Assembly (NCBI GenBank): GCA_910575155.1
Contig: CAJTDX010000016.1
Coordinates: 1-64,000 of the forward strand
Length of the DNA: 64,000 nt
From: Lachnospiraceae bacterium
GTDB taxonomy: Bacteria > Bacillota > Clostridia > Lachnospirales > Lachnospiraceae
Reading direction: 5' to 3'
Position 1 is the stretch's first letter; each line of letters begins with the position of its first letter. Shown in pieces: positions 7,881-16,821 of this stretch. The translations under genes were made by a program, and so were the position numbers. The notes under the pieces were generated by a model. It saw only the letters and a program-made list of their open reading frames with translations, had not been told where the DNA came from and did not search any database.

Positions 7881-7953
7881 TGCGCCTCCAGGGGCTCGAA
7901 CCCTGGACACCCTGATTAAGAGTCAGGTGCTCTTCCAGCTGAGCTAGAGGCGC
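7881..7953 (-). tRNA. tRNA-Lys (anticodon CTT)
   Basis: A full cloverleaf reads on the minus strand: acceptor GCGCCTC/GAGGCGC, D-arm with AGCTCAGCTGG, anticodon stem CCTGA/TCAGG around loop CTCTTAA (anticodon CTT, reading AAG), and T-arm CCAGG/CCTGG with GGTTCGAGC. The 3' CCA is not encoded. Length is 73 nt. Confidence 0.95.
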
Positions 7954-7979
7954 ATGTCTTATTCCTTAAGACAAAAAAT

Positions 7980-8008
7980 ATTATATAATAAAGTTAAAGA
8001 AAATGCAA
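7980..8008 (-). promoter_or_regulatory. Promoter of tRNA-Lys
   Basis: On the minus strand TTGCAT (8003-8008), 17-base spacer, TATAAT (7980-7985), 26 bases upstream of the mature tRNA 5' end. Confidence 0.7.
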
Positions 8009-8066
8009 GCACTTTTTTTATTTTTTTTTAAGAAAAATGAAAAAAAATTTATGTTGTCTGCAAAGA

Positions 8067-8095
8067 TTGACAGAATTATAAGAAAAGAGTAAGAT
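8067..8095 (+). promoter_or_regulatory. Sigma-A promoter for the 543-aa membrane protein
   Basis: TTGACA (8067-8072), 17-base spacer, TAAGAT (8090-8095), about 50 bases before ATG 8145. It is divergent from the tRNA-Lys promoter and the -35 boxes are about 60 bases apart. Confidence 0.7.
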
Positions 8096-8144
8096 TGTAC
8101 TAAACAGATAATACAGATAAACGATACTTATAAAGGAGAAGCAG

Positions 8145-9776
8145 ATGATAAAAAAAGGAAAAAAGTTTTTCATTGCTGTCATTTTATTAGCGGCAGCTTT
8201 TATTTACTATTATGTAACCATTCCCGCGTTTAATATTCATTCCGTCGGGACCTGGTGGTTTGTAATCGGAGCGGTTGCAGCCGTGAGTGTTTTGGCGCAG
8301 GCACGGAAAATGTTCCGCGAAAACCAGAAAATTGAAATCAAAAAAGGCAGCCTGGACATTCAGGCGGGGATCGTAACAAAAGCGGGGCTGTGCATTGCGG
8401 CAGTTTTGTTAGTCATATTGGCTATTGGAGCGCTGTTGTCGTCTCCGATTATCAATGCAAAAAAATATCAGAAACTTTTGAACGTACAGGAGCGCGATTT
8501 TTCAAGTGATATATCGCAGGTAGATTATAATACGATTCCAATTTTGGATAAGGACTCTGCAGCGCTTCTGGGAAACCGCAAAATGGGAAGCATGGTGGAT
8601 ATGGTTTCTCAGTTTGAGGTATCTGGAGATTACAGTCAGATTAACGTCAATAATAAACCGGTACGGGTAACGCCTCTCGTCTATGCAAGCCCTATTAAAT
8701 GGCTGACCAATCAAAGCAGAGGGATTCCGGCATATATCAAAATTGATATGGCAACCCAGGATACAGAGTGTGTGAAGCTCGAACAGGGAATTAAATATTC
8801 CAAAGGGGAATATTTCAACCGCAATATATACAGGCATTTGCGCTTCCGTTATCCAACGTATATTTTTACAGAACAGATTTTCTTCGAAATTGATGAAGAG
8901 GGAACTCCTTTTTGGATTTGTCCGGTAAAGAAGTTTAATGTAGGACTTTTTGGCGGGGAGACAATTGGAAGAGTGGTAATTTGTAATGCTGTTACCGGGG
9001 AATGTAAAGACTATGACATAAATGATGTGCCGCAGTGGGTGGATAAAGTATATCAGGCAGAATTGTTAATGGATCTTTATGATTACAGCGGAACTTTAAA
9101 ACATGGATTTTTTAACAGCGTGCTGGGGCAGAAAGATTGTTTAAAGACTACCAACGGTTATAATTATATTGCCCTAGAGGACGACGTATGGGTTTATTCA
9201 GGAGTTACCAGCGTCAGCGGCGACCAGTCCAATGTGGGATTTGTACTGATGAACCAGCGGACGATGGAAACGCGCTTCTATAAAATTGAAGGAGCTACGG
9301 AGGAATCAGCGATGTCTTCCGCAGAAGGGCAGGTACAGAATTTAGGTTATCATGCCACGTTCCCGCTATTGCTGAATATTTCCGGAGAACCGACGTATTT
9401 TATGGCGTTAAAGGATGACGCGGGACTGGTGAAAATGTATGGTATGGTAAATATTCAGAAATATCAATGGGTGGCAACTGGAAATACCATTAAAGAATGT
9501 GAGAAGGCTTACAGCAGGCTCTTGAAAAATAATGGGATTGCGGGGGCGGCAGGAAGCGATCATAAAAATGCTTCCGGAAAAATAAAAAATCTTATGCCTG
9601 TGAATATTGAGGGAAATACCCATATTTATTTTGCGCTGGAAGGAAAAGAAGAAATCTTTGATGTGGATATGACAAACAGTGATCTTTTGGATATTGTAAA
9701 ATATGAGCCGGGAGATCTCATACAGTTTTCTTATACGGAAGACGAGGAACCTGCAAAGGTTACGGAGATAAAATAA
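8145..9776 (+). CDS. Conserved membrane protein of unknown function (543 aa)
   Basis: The N-terminal 105 residues hold three likely membrane helices, near residues 8-25, 36-52 and 82-103. The remaining ~435 residues form a large soluble domain, probably outside the cell, with many aromatic and glycine positions (for example PTYIFTEQIFFEI, GGETIGRVVICNAVTGE and YNYIALEDDVWVYSG). I recall near-identical relatives throughout Lachnospiraceae under varied uninformative names; no enzyme motif was recognised. AAAGGAG precedes the start by 8 bases. Its own promoter and terminator make it a single-gene unit. Confidence 0.7.
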   Translation: MIKKGKKFFIAVILLAAAFIYYYVTIPAFNIHSVGTWWFVIGAVAAVSVLAQARKMFRENQKIEIKKGSLDIQAGIVTKAGLCIAAVLLVILAIGALLSSPIINAKKYQKLLNVQERDFSSDISQVDYNTIPILDKDSAALLGNRKMGSMVDMVSQFEVSGDYSQINVNNKPVRVTPLVYASPIKWLTNQSRGIPAYIKIDMATQDTECVKLEQGIKYSKGEYFNRNIYRHLRFRYPTYIFTEQIFFEIDEEGTPFWICPVKKFNVGLFGGETIGRVVICNAVTGECKDYDINDVPQWVDKVYQAELLMDLYDYSGTLKHGFFNSVLGQKDCLKTTNGYNYIALEDDVWVYSGVTSVSGDQSNVGFVLMNQRTMETRFYKIEGATEESAMSSAEGQVQNLGYHATFPLLLNISGEPTYFMALKDDAGLVKMYGMVNIQKYQWVATGNTIKECEKAYSRLLKNNGIAGAAGSDHKNASGKIKNLMPVNIEGNTHIYFALEGKEEIFDVDMTNSDLLDIVKYEPGDLIQFSYTEDEEPAKVTEIK

Positions 9777-9801
9777 TCAGCAGAATTTTGAAATCTGGAA
9801 T

Positions 9802-9837
9802 AAAAAGGCTGCCTCAATGCTTGAGGCAGCCTTTTTT
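9802..9837. terminator. Bidirectional terminator between the 543-aa protein gene and rmuC
   Basis: A near-perfect stem (aaaaaggctgcctcaa / ttgaggcagcctttttt, 3-nt loop) flanked by A and T runs serves both converging genes. The right end overlaps the rmuC stop codon (9836-9838). Confidence 0.92.
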
Positions 9838-11224
9838 ATCGCGTTTCTATTTCATCCAAATTTGTTTCCGTTAACTCTTCAACGCCGCGCAAGGTCCGGT
9901 TAATTGCTCTTGTACGCCGGCCCACAATTTCACCGAGTGTTTTATCAGCAGTTTGAATCTGTTTTTGCGCTTTATCAAGCAGTTCTTCGAATTTCATAAA
10001 TTCAGACTTCACGGCACGAAGCGTATCCCACACCTCTTGTGTCCGCTGCTCAATTGCAAGTGTTTTGAAACCCATTTGCAAAGATGCAAGAAACGCAGAA
10101 AGCGTAGTCGCTCCAACCGCTGTAATCTTATATTTATCACGGAGTTCCTCAAATAAAGCCACATTTTGTACTACTTCTGCATATAAACCTTCCGTAGGCA
10201 GGAACATCAGCGCAAAATCTGTAGTTTTCGGAGGAGCTATATATTTGTCATGAATATCTTTTGCAAAACTGCGTATTTTTATGGAAAGTGAACGCCTTGC
10301 TTCGTCAATTGCCTGCTTATCCTGCGCATCAATCAATCGGTTATAATCTTCAATGGGAAATTTACTGTCAATTGGCAAAAGCAGCGCTGTATTACCATTG
10401 CCGGGGAGTTTTACAGCAAATTCGACGCGTTTGCCATTTGTAATCTCCACATTCATCTCATACTGACTTGGTGCAAGAATATCGGAAAGCAGCTTCTCAA
10501 GACGGACCTCGCCATATGTACCGCGTTCTTTTACGTTCGTAAGCGCATTTTTGAGCGATTTGGCATCGGCGGCGAGAGCTTTCATCTCACCCAGCCCCTG
10601 ACCTACGCTCTCAAGCTGCTTGCTGACCAGCTCAAAGGACTGGGCAAGCCGGGTTTCAAGTGTTTTTTGTAACTTTTCATCCACTACGCCCTGGATCTGT
10701 TCAAGCCGTTTTTCATTACTTTCCTGTAATGATTTCATTTTATTTTCAAGCGTAGTATTAATTTTTTCAATATTCTCAGTATTAGCGTTTTGAATAGAAA
10801 CAAGACGATTGTCTACCTGTTCTCCAAATGTGTGAAGATGCTTGTTCTGTTCCTCGCGGTTTGTTTGCAGGGCGGCAGATACAGTTCTTCCAATTTGCTC
10901 GTTGCTGTCAATGCCGGCTTTTTGAATAGCCGTTAACTGTGTTCCCATATGCTGTTGAAATTCAGCAAGCTGCTGATTGACCTCTTTGCGGTTGTCTGAT
11001 AGTGTCTCCTGAATGCTCCTTTGTATGAAGCCGAAACGCTCAAACTGTTCCGTAGCGCCGCTTGCAATCTGTTTTTGCACATCATTGCGCTGTTCTTCGG
11101 CAGTACGCTTCAGAAGCCTTATTATTTCGTCAATGTCAGATTTTTTACGTCCGGTAATTTGTAGTATAATAACTGCCAAAAGCAAAACAACAATTAAAAC
11201 ACTTAAAAATTCCTGCAATCCCAT
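9836..11224 (-). CDS. rmuC: RmuC-family DNA recombination-limiting protein (462 aa)
   Basis: Membrane-tethered RmuC protein; E. coli RmuC limits inversions between short repeats and has a PD-(D/E)XK-like nuclease core, whose in vivo role is not settled. An N-terminal helix (VLIVVLLLAVIIL) anchors it, followed by a long coiled coil (about residues 40-200) rich in Q/E/N. The conserved RmuC domain (GTYGEVRLEKLLSDIL, LLPIDSKFPIEDY, TDFALMFLPTEGLYAEV) follows. The start at 11224 is chosen because AAGGAG stands 10 bases before it; the frame extends 19 codons further without a site. It lies 43 bases downstream of trmB on the same strand. Confidence 0.92.
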   Translation of the reverse strand: MGLQEFLSVLIVVLLLAVIILQITGRKKSDIDEIIRLLKRTAEEQRNDVQKQIASGATEQFERFGFIQRSIQETLSDNRKEVNQQLAEFQQHMGTQLTAIQKAGIDSNEQIGRTVSAALQTNREEQNKHLHTFGEQVDNRLVSIQNANTENIEKINTTLENKMKSLQESNEKRLEQIQGVVDEKLQKTLETRLAQSFELVSKQLESVGQGLGEMKALAADAKSLKNALTNVKERGTYGEVRLEKLLSDILAPSQYEMNVEITNGKRVEFAVKLPGNGNTALLLPIDSKFPIEDYNRLIDAQDKQAIDEARRSLSIKIRSFAKDIHDKYIAPPKTTDFALMFLPTEGLYAEVVQNVALFEELRDKYKITAVGATTLSAFLASLQMGFKTLAIEQRTQEVWDTLRAVKSEFMKFEELLDKAQKQIQTADKTLGEIVGRRTRAINRTLRGVEELTETNLDEIETR

Positions 11225-11267
11225 TTTCTGTGTTCTCCTTATCAAAGATCTGTTAAAAACGTTTAAA

Positions 11268-11906
11268 TCATCTGGATGCAATCAATTTATAAATAGGATG
11301 TCCCATGGCCGAAAATTTTTCTTCGTATTCTGTCATGATATTTCCCTGATTCATATGCTGGTCCTGATGAAGATTTCTGGTAAATTCATTCAGATGCCAT
11401 CCGGCTTTACTGACTTCTTCCAGAGAAAAATCAAAAAGATTTACGTTGTCTGTCTTAAACTCTACGACGCCGCTCTTTTTCAGGATCTGGTCATAACGAT
11501 GAAAAAACTGCCGCGAAGTCAGACGCCGTTTGGCGTGGCGGTCTTTGGGCCAGGGATCGGAAAAGTTCAGATAAATTCTGTCGGTTTCTTCTCTGCCAAA
11601 CATTTCACAGATATTTTCTGCGTCCATACGGATAAAACGGATATTTTCCAAAGGTTCTTCTTCCATTTTCTGAAGCCCCCTCAGCAGAACGCTGGAATAT
11701 TTTTCAATACCTACATAGTTGACCTGTGGATTTTGTCTGGCCAGCTCCATAATGAATTTTCCTTTTCCCATGCCGATTTCAATGCGGACAGGGTGATCGT
11801 TTCCGAAAATAGTATGCCATGTTCCTTTCGTTTCCTGTGTTTCCTGTATACACCAGCGGTTTTCAGTGATAACTTCACGCGAACCTGGAATATTCCTTAA
11901 TCTCAT
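11268..11906 (-). CDS. trmB: tRNA (guanine-N7)-methyltransferase (212 aa)
   Basis: TrmB methylates G46 of tRNA using S-adenosylmethionine. Recognisable motifs are the SAM-binding IEIGMGKGKFIMELA, then YVGIEKYSSVLLRGLQK, the catalytic-region NFSDPWPKDRHAKRRLT and C-terminal FKTDNVNLFDFSL. Length is typical. ATG 11906 is used because GGAGG (11912-11916) is 5 bases upstream; the TTG 12 bases earlier overlaps that site. It precedes rmuC in a likely two-gene unit. Confidence 0.95.
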   Translation of the reverse strand: MRLRNIPGSREVITENRWCIQETQETKGTWHTIFGNDHPVRIEIGMGKGKFIMELARQNPQVNYVGIEKYSSVLLRGLQKMEEEPLENIRFIRMDAENICEMFGREETDRIYLNFSDPWPKDRHAKRRLTSRQFFHRYDQILKKSGVVEFKTDNVNLFDFSLEEVSKAGWHLNEFTRNLHQDQHMNQGNIMTEYEEKFSAMGHPIYKLIASR

Positions 11907-12014
11907 AGATACCTCCAAAATAGATGAAAATATGATATAATTGGTTCTCTCTATCTTACTATAAATTTTGTGGAAAAAAAAGTGTCTTTTGTGAAAAGAA
12001 CCTTCTTGTGAAAG

Positions 12015-12043
12015 TTGCGTTCCCTCTTTGGATATGCTATACT
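12015..12043 (+). promoter_or_regulatory. Sigma-A promoter for the D-Ala-D-Ala carboxypeptidase gene
   Basis: TTGCGT (12015-12020), 17-base spacer, TATACT (12038-12043), 100 bases before the start codon. The leader between is A/T-rich with repeated ATAACAATT. Confidence 0.6.
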
Positions 12044-12142
12044 ATAGAAAATGTAATAGTTTTGTAAAGAAATTATAACAATTTATAACAATTATTACAA
12101 AAGCCTTTTTAATTGGTATATCTAACATAAGGAGAAAATTTC

Positions 12143-13498
12143 ATGAAGAACAGAAAGAGATGGTGGAGTCTGCTGCTGGGAATTACGTGTCTGCTTCATA
12201 TTCTTCCGGTTCAGGCTGAAGAGTACTGGCCCGAAGGTCCTCAGATTGCAGGAGAGTCGGCAATTGTTATGGAAGCGTCTACCGGAACGGTACTTTTTGA
12301 GAAAAATTCTCATGAACAGTGTTACCCGGCAAGTATCACCAAGATTATGACAAGTATGCTTGCAGTGAAAAATTCCAATCTGGATGAAGAAGTTACCTTT
12401 TCTGAAGATGCCGTATATAAGACGGAAGGTTCTGGGATTTCCCGTGATGTGGGAGAAGTAATGACTATGCGGGAATGTCTTTACGGCCTGATGCTGGAAT
12501 CAGCGAATGAATGTGGATATGCCATTGCAGAGCATACAGGGGGAACTTATGACAATTTCGTCAAGATGATGAATGATGAAGCGAAAAGGCTGGGGTGTAA
12601 AGATACCCATTTTAATAATCCGCATGGTTTGCCGGATGAGCAGCACAAGACAAGTGTTTACGATATGGCATTAATTTCCAGAGAAGCCTTAAAAAATGAT
12701 GTTTTTCGCATGATTGTAAATACCAGAAGACATACCATTCCGCCCACGAATAAGCATCAGGAAGAGACGTATCTTTCTAATCATCACAAAATGAGGAATA
12801 ACTATCAGGGTGACGAGCGGTATTTATATGAATACTGTATCGGCGGAAAAACCGGCTATACCAGCGTGGCGGGAAGCACTCTTGCCACCTTTGCAGAGAA
12901 GGACGGCATGACCCTGATTTGCGTGGTTATGCGTGAGACGGCGCCCAACCATTATTTAGATACCCGTACCTTGTTTGATTATTGTTTTGAAAATTTTCAG
13001 ATTTGGAATGTGGCGGAACATGAGAAAAGTTTTGAAGAAAATGTATCAGAGAGTAAGATTTTTGAAGATGAAAGCTCTTTTGCCGGATTAAATAAAGAAG
13101 GATTTGTGGTGCTTCCAAAGGCGGTTGCATTTGAAGACGCCAAACCTAAGATAAAAAAGTCCAAGGGCGACAGCAGTATCATTGGACGTATTCAATATAC
13201 TTATGCGGACCGGGCGGTAGGAGGAACGGACATTGTGATATCCAATGTGAAGGTTCCTGAATTTAAGTTCCAGAAAAAGCAGGAGGAAGTAAAACTTCCG
13301 GAGAAAAAAGTAATTCAGATCAATGTAAAGTATATTGTTTTGGGTGTTCTTGCGGTCATGCTGCTGATAGGCGTTGTATTTGGAATATATCATCTTGCTG
13401 ATAATTTTTATCTGATTAAGTATAAGATTGAGAGCAGAAGGATCATGAAGAGGAGTTTTAAAGAAATTAAGATTAAGAAGCATCGTCACAGAAAATAA
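12143..13498 (+). CDS. D-alanyl-D-alanine carboxypeptidase, PBP5/DacA-like (451 aa)
   Basis: Penicillin-binding serine peptidase (S11 family) that trims the terminal D-alanine from peptidoglycan stem peptides outside the membrane. A signal peptide covers residues 1-25 (cleaves after VQA). Catalytic motifs: SITK with nucleophile Ser64 and Lys67, the SAN triad (ESANE), and KTG (GGKTGYTS). A beta-rich C-terminal region follows. Unlike classic PBP5, whose C-terminus is an amphipathic helix, it ends with a membrane helix near residues 395-420 and a strongly basic tail (KEIKIKKHRHRK). RBS AAGGAG lies 7 bases upstream. It is likely monocistronic. Confidence 0.93.
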   Translation: MKNRKRWWSLLLGITCLLHILPVQAEEYWPEGPQIAGESAIVMEASTGTVLFEKNSHEQCYPASITKIMTSMLAVKNSNLDEEVTFSEDAVYKTEGSGISRDVGEVMTMRECLYGLMLESANECGYAIAEHTGGTYDNFVKMMNDEAKRLGCKDTHFNNPHGLPDEQHKTSVYDMALISREALKNDVFRMIVNTRRHTIPPTNKHQEETYLSNHHKMRNNYQGDERYLYEYCIGGKTGYTSVAGSTLATFAEKDGMTLICVVMRETAPNHYLDTRTLFDYCFENFQIWNVAEHEKSFEENVSESKIFEDESSFAGLNKEGFVVLPKAVAFEDAKPKIKKSKGDSSIIGRIQYTYADRAVGGTDIVISNVKVPEFKFQKKQEEVKLPEKKVIQINVKYIVLGVLAVMLLIGVVFGIYHLADNFYLIKYKIESRRIMKRSFKEIKIKKHRHRK

Positions 13499-13525
13499 AA
13501 TTATATTTGATGCAAAATGAAAAGA

Positions 13526-13663
13526 GCTGCGGCATTAAAGAAGGAATATATAAGAAATATTTTTATTGTTGGATATATCACAATATCTTGTTTCTGTTTC
13601 ATTCTTTAATGCCGCAGTTTTTTCATAGACAGGAAGTTTTTGTAATTTCCTGTCTATGAAAAA
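13526..13663. terminator. Double inverted repeat between carboxypeptidase and MATE genes
   Basis: Outer pair: gctgcggcattaaagaa (13526-13542) with ttctttaatgccgcag (13602-13617), loop about 60 nt, ending in a T-run. Second: a near-perfect hairpin (ttcatagacaggaa / ttcctgtctatgaa, 13617-13663) flanked by T on the left and A on the right, so it can stop transcription from the MATE gene. The two converging genes each appear to have one. Confidence 0.75.
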
Positions 13664-13695
13664 GTGCATATCACAGAGAAAATTTTACATAGCAT

Positions 13696-15048
13696 TTATT
13701 TACCGATATGGCAGATCACCTTTTGATTGATACGCCACAGAAAATAGCCGCTCATTGCCACGGACATAAGCTCTGCAATAGGAAAGGCAAACCAGATATT
13801 TCTTACGTTCCCGGTCAGGGAAAGCAGGTATGCGACAGGGAGAAGGACTACCAGCTGTCTGGCGATGGAAACAATCATACTGTATATTCCGTTTCCTAAC
13901 GCCTGGAAGGAACTTCCCACCACAATACAGAAACCTGCGAACAGGAAGCTCAGACAGATGATGCGCAGGGCAGGAACTCCCACCGTAATCAGATCTGGGG
14001 TGGCGTTAAACATACTCAGTAATTGCGCCGGGAACAATTCCATAATCACCAGTCCCACAAACATGATTCCCACTGCATAATAAATACTGGTCTTAATGGT
14101 TTTTACAACGCGTTCGCGTTTGCCGGCGCCGTAATTGTATGCAATGATAGGCACCATGCCGTTGTTTAAACCGAAAATTGGCATAAATACAAAGCTCTGC
14201 AGTTTAAAGTAAAGCCCGAATACTGTCTGGGCGATTCCATAAGCAGAGAGAATCAGATTCATTCCATAGGTCATAACAGATCCGATCGCCTGTACGACAA
14301 TAGAGGGAGCGCCTACCGCGTAAATCTGACCAATCAGTTTAAAATCCGGGCGAAATCCTTTTAAATGAAGACGGACTTCCTCATTGTATCTGAGGTTAAA
14401 AAAGATGGCCAGGAGCGCGGCAATAACCTGCCCGATAACGGTTGCAATTGCGGCTCCGGCAGCTTCCAGCCTCGGCGCGCCGAATAAGCCGAAGATCAGG
14501 ATGGGATCCAGGATAATATTGATGATTGCCCCGATTCCCTGCGTTGCCATGGTATAAATCGTTTTTCCGGTGGACTGCAGTAAACGTTCAAAGCAGATTT
14601 GCAGAAAAATTCCCAATGAACAGACGGTGCAGATTGTGAGATAGGAAACGCCGTAATTGCGCACCTGCTCTACGTCTGTCTGGCTGTAAATAAAGACTTT
14701 TGTGGCAAAAGCTCCCGCGAGAGCGGATAAAATGTAACACAGAACGGAAACAAATACGCCGTTTGCAGCTACTTTGTCTGCCTTCTCAAATTCTTTTTCT
14801 CCCAAAGTACGGGAAAGCAGCGCGTTGATACCCACTGCGGTTCCCACTGCTACGGCAATCATTAAGCTTTGCGCTGGGAACGCAAGGGAAACGGCGCGGA
14901 CTGCATATTCTCCTACCTGTGCCACAAAAATACTGTCTACGATGTTGTACAATGCCTGTACAAGCATGGAAATCATCATAGGCAGAGACATACTGATCAG
15001 TAATTTTCCTATGGGCATAACGCCCATTTTGTTCTCTTGAGTTTCCAT
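13696..15048 (-). CDS. MATE-family efflux transporter (450 aa)
   Basis: Twelve-helix antiporter that exports drugs or metabolites with sodium or proton influx. Typical features are the N-terminal MPIGKLLISMSLPMMISMLVQALYNIVDSIFV region with two helices, many hydrophobic segments at expected spacing, and conserved PAQS and GINALLSRTLG. The internal repeat (second bundle starting near GLNNGMVPIIAYNYGAG) is seen. AGAAATTAATATG shows GGAGA 7 bases upstream. Substrate is unknown. No regulator is adjacent. Confidence 0.93.
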   Translation of the reverse strand: METQENKMGVMPIGKLLISMSLPMMISMLVQALYNIVDSIFVAQVGEYAVRAVSLAFPAQSLMIAVAVGTAVGINALLSRTLGEKEFEKADKVAANGVFVSVLCYILSALAGAFATKVFIYSQTDVEQVRNYGVSYLTICTVCSLGIFLQICFERLLQSTGKTIYTMATQGIGAIINIILDPILIFGLFGAPRLEAAGAAIATVIGQVIAALLAIFFNLRYNEEVRLHLKGFRPDFKLIGQIYAVGAPSIVVQAIGSVMTYGMNLILSAYGIAQTVFGLYFKLQSFVFMPIFGLNNGMVPIIAYNYGAGKRERVVKTIKTSIYYAVGIMFVGLVIMELFPAQLLSMFNATPDLITVGVPALRIICLSFLFAGFCIVVGSSFQALGNGIYSMIVSIARQLVVLLPVAYLLSLTGNVRNIWFAFPIAELMSVAMSGYFLWRINQKVICHIGK

Positions 15049-15186
15049 ATTAATTTCTCCATTGCTTCTATATTAATGTGTTTTCAGGTTACAAATTAAT
15101 AGTTTACATGAAAAAAAAATATTTGTAAAGATTTTCTTATTCCTGAATACACTAAATTATATAAGACAAGTAATGTAAACTAAAAA

Positions 15187-15215
15187 TTGACATGATTTTA
15201 CAATAGGAATATAAT
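15187..15215 (+). promoter_or_regulatory. Perfect consensus sigma-A promoter for the AbiEi-like pair
   Basis: TTGACA (15187-15192), 17-base spacer, TATAAT (15210-15215): exact match at both boxes. The leader to the ATG at 15320 is about 100 bases and contains a short inverted repeat, gccga...tcggc at about 15257-15298, which could be an autoregulatory site. Confidence 0.85.
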
Positions 15216-15319
15216 AAAAGAGCCACCTGAAAGGAAAAAGAGCGGAAAAAGATTGCCGACCGGATGGAACGCTGAAATAATTCTGAATATAATTCGGCCG
15301 CAAACCAGGGGAGGTAGAG

Positions 15320-15940
15320 ATGGGAAAGATTCAGGAAAAAAGAGAAGCGCTGATAGAAAAACTTTCTCAGGAAATGGAAGCCAATGGAGGATTGATGAGG
15401 ACTTCCCAGCTTTATGAGCTGTCTATGGATTACCGTAAGATCAGACAGTTTGTGGAGGAAGGCATATTGGAGAGAATCAAGAGCGGTTATTATGGGATGG
15501 GGTTTTTGAGAAAATCACAGGAAAGCATGATAAGCGAGTTATTTCCGGATGGCGTGTTGTATCTTGAGACAGCGTTATTTTACCGGGGATATTTGAAGAC
15601 AAAACCCGTATGCTGGCAGATTGCAGTGGATAAGAATACTTCCAAATCGAGATTTAAGATGAATTATCCACCGGTAAAGCCTTATTATCTGGAGCCGGAT
15701 GTTTTAATGCTGGGGGCGGAGAAAATTTCTATGGAAGAAGGGAATATGTTCGTGTACAATATAGAACGTTTAATTTGCGACTGCCTGAAATTTGAAGAAA
15801 AACTGGACCGCACAATGCTGCAGCAATTGCTTCGCCAATATATTGAGGAACCGCAGAAAGATATTCAAAAACTGTTGGAATATGCCAGAATCAGAAGAGT
15901 TACTCAGAAGATACAAAACCGAATTGGAGTGTGGCTGTAG
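15320..15940 (+). CDS. AbiEi-like antitoxin/transcriptional regulator (206 aa)
   Basis: Resembles AbiEi-type antitoxins of type IV toxin-antitoxin abortive-infection systems, which are winged-helix repressors. An N-terminal winged-helix region, about residues 10-60, contains GGLMRTSQLYELSMDYRKI and GILERIKSGYYG. The middle has SELFPDGVLYLETALFYRG and the tail NIERLICDCLKFEEKLD, both seen in this family. AGGGGAGG lies 6 bases before the ATG. A perfect promoter drives it and the next gene starts directly after its stop (TAGATG). Family assignment is good; function as antitoxin is inferred. Confidence 0.78.
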   Translation: MGKIQEKREALIEKLSQEMEANGGLMRTSQLYELSMDYRKIRQFVEEGILERIKSGYYGMGFLRKSQESMISELFPDGVLYLETALFYRGYLKTKPVCWQIAVDKNTSKSRFKMNYPPVKPYYLEPDVLMLGAEKISMEEGNMFVYNIERLICDCLKFEEKLDRTMLQQLLRQYIEEPQKDIQKLLEYARIRRVTQKIQNRIGVWL

Positions 15941-16807
15941 ATGCAGAGAGAGAAACATTCAGAACAAATTCCATCTGTTTACACGATATCATTATTTGGA
16001 GCGGAAAAAATACTCAGACAGGTGCAATTATTTCCGCAAAGAGAAAAGCTTTTACTGAAAGATGACAGATTTTTGGAAGAAAGGAAGAATGCGCTGATAG
16101 AGCGAATGGAGTTTTTTACTCCGGAAGAAGAATTAGAGAAGACAGCAAAGGAACTGGAACATTTATTTTTACAGGGGCAGAGAGATTTTTTGCCGGAACT
16201 GGGAAAAGAACTGCGGATTTCAGTTTGTAAACGGAAAGAAGCAGATTTGGAGATAAAAGGAAATTCGGTCAGTCTGTCTTTGAATATTCATAAACATCCA
16301 TATTGCATTCCTTTTGAAATTCGTCTGCTTCCATATAAGAGAGGTAAAATTTATCCCGGAAAAAAGACAGGAATCAGCAGAGAAGATCAGGAGGTTTTTA
16401 CTTATTATATATTTCCGCCAGAGGAATATCTGGTGTTTGCGTTTTATGAAATTTTAAGTGGTCTGGAGCTTATAAATGACTTATCATGGTATAAAGAAAT
16501 CCTTGAGATTCTGCTCAGAGAACCGCTGGAGGGAAGGAAAGTTTGGGAAGGACTGAGTCATATGCTTACGGAGCATCCCATCCCCTCCATAGACAAACGT
16601 TTAGATACAATAGTTGGGTATAAGAATTATGGGTATATGAAGAAGCGGTGGAAGAGTCAGAGCAGAAGAAACAGAGAACATTACCCGCAGTGGGAGCAGG
16701 TAATAACTGTGCTGTCAGCTTTTTTTACTCCGATCTTTCAGGGAGTGATAAAAGATGAAATATTCTTGGGAGACTGGATGCCGCAGCTTGGAAGGTATTT
16801 GGATTAG
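15941..16807 (+). CDS. Partner of the AbiEi-like regulator, unrecognised (288 aa)
   Basis: Occupies the place of an AbiEii nucleotidyltransferase toxin, but I cannot find the GS...DxD catalytic pattern of that family. The second half (PPEEYLVFAFYEIL, WYKEILEILL, KRLDTIVGYKNYGYM, WMPQLGRYLD) resembles the helical C-terminal region of AbiEii-type proteins only loosely. It starts immediately at the stop of the regulator with no gap and ends 14 bases before the AGCS gene. It has no signal or membrane segment. It could be a divergent toxin, a non-catalytic partner or an unrelated protein; confidence in coding is high, in function low. Confidence 0.7.
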   Translation: MQREKHSEQIPSVYTISLFGAEKILRQVQLFPQREKLLLKDDRFLEERKNALIERMEFFTPEEELEKTAKELEHLFLQGQRDFLPELGKELRISVCKRKEADLEIKGNSVSLSLNIHKHPYCIPFEIRLLPYKRGKIYPGKKTGISREDQEVFTYYIFPPEEYLVFAFYEILSGLELINDLSWYKEILEILLREPLEGRKVWEGLSHMLTEHPIPSIDKRLDTIVGYKNYGYMKKRWKSQSRRNREHYPQWEQVITVLSAFFTPIFQGVIKDEIFLGDWMPQLGRYLD

Positions 16808-16821
16808 AAAAGGAGGAAATT

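Noticed and set aside
11013-11900. 295-codon plus-strand frame across rmuC and trmB
   Set aside because: Shadow of two clear genes on the opposite strand.
15941-16807. Calling the AbiEi partner a nucleotidyltransferase toxin outright
   Set aside because: Catalytic GS...DxD motif not visible; the name would rest on position alone.
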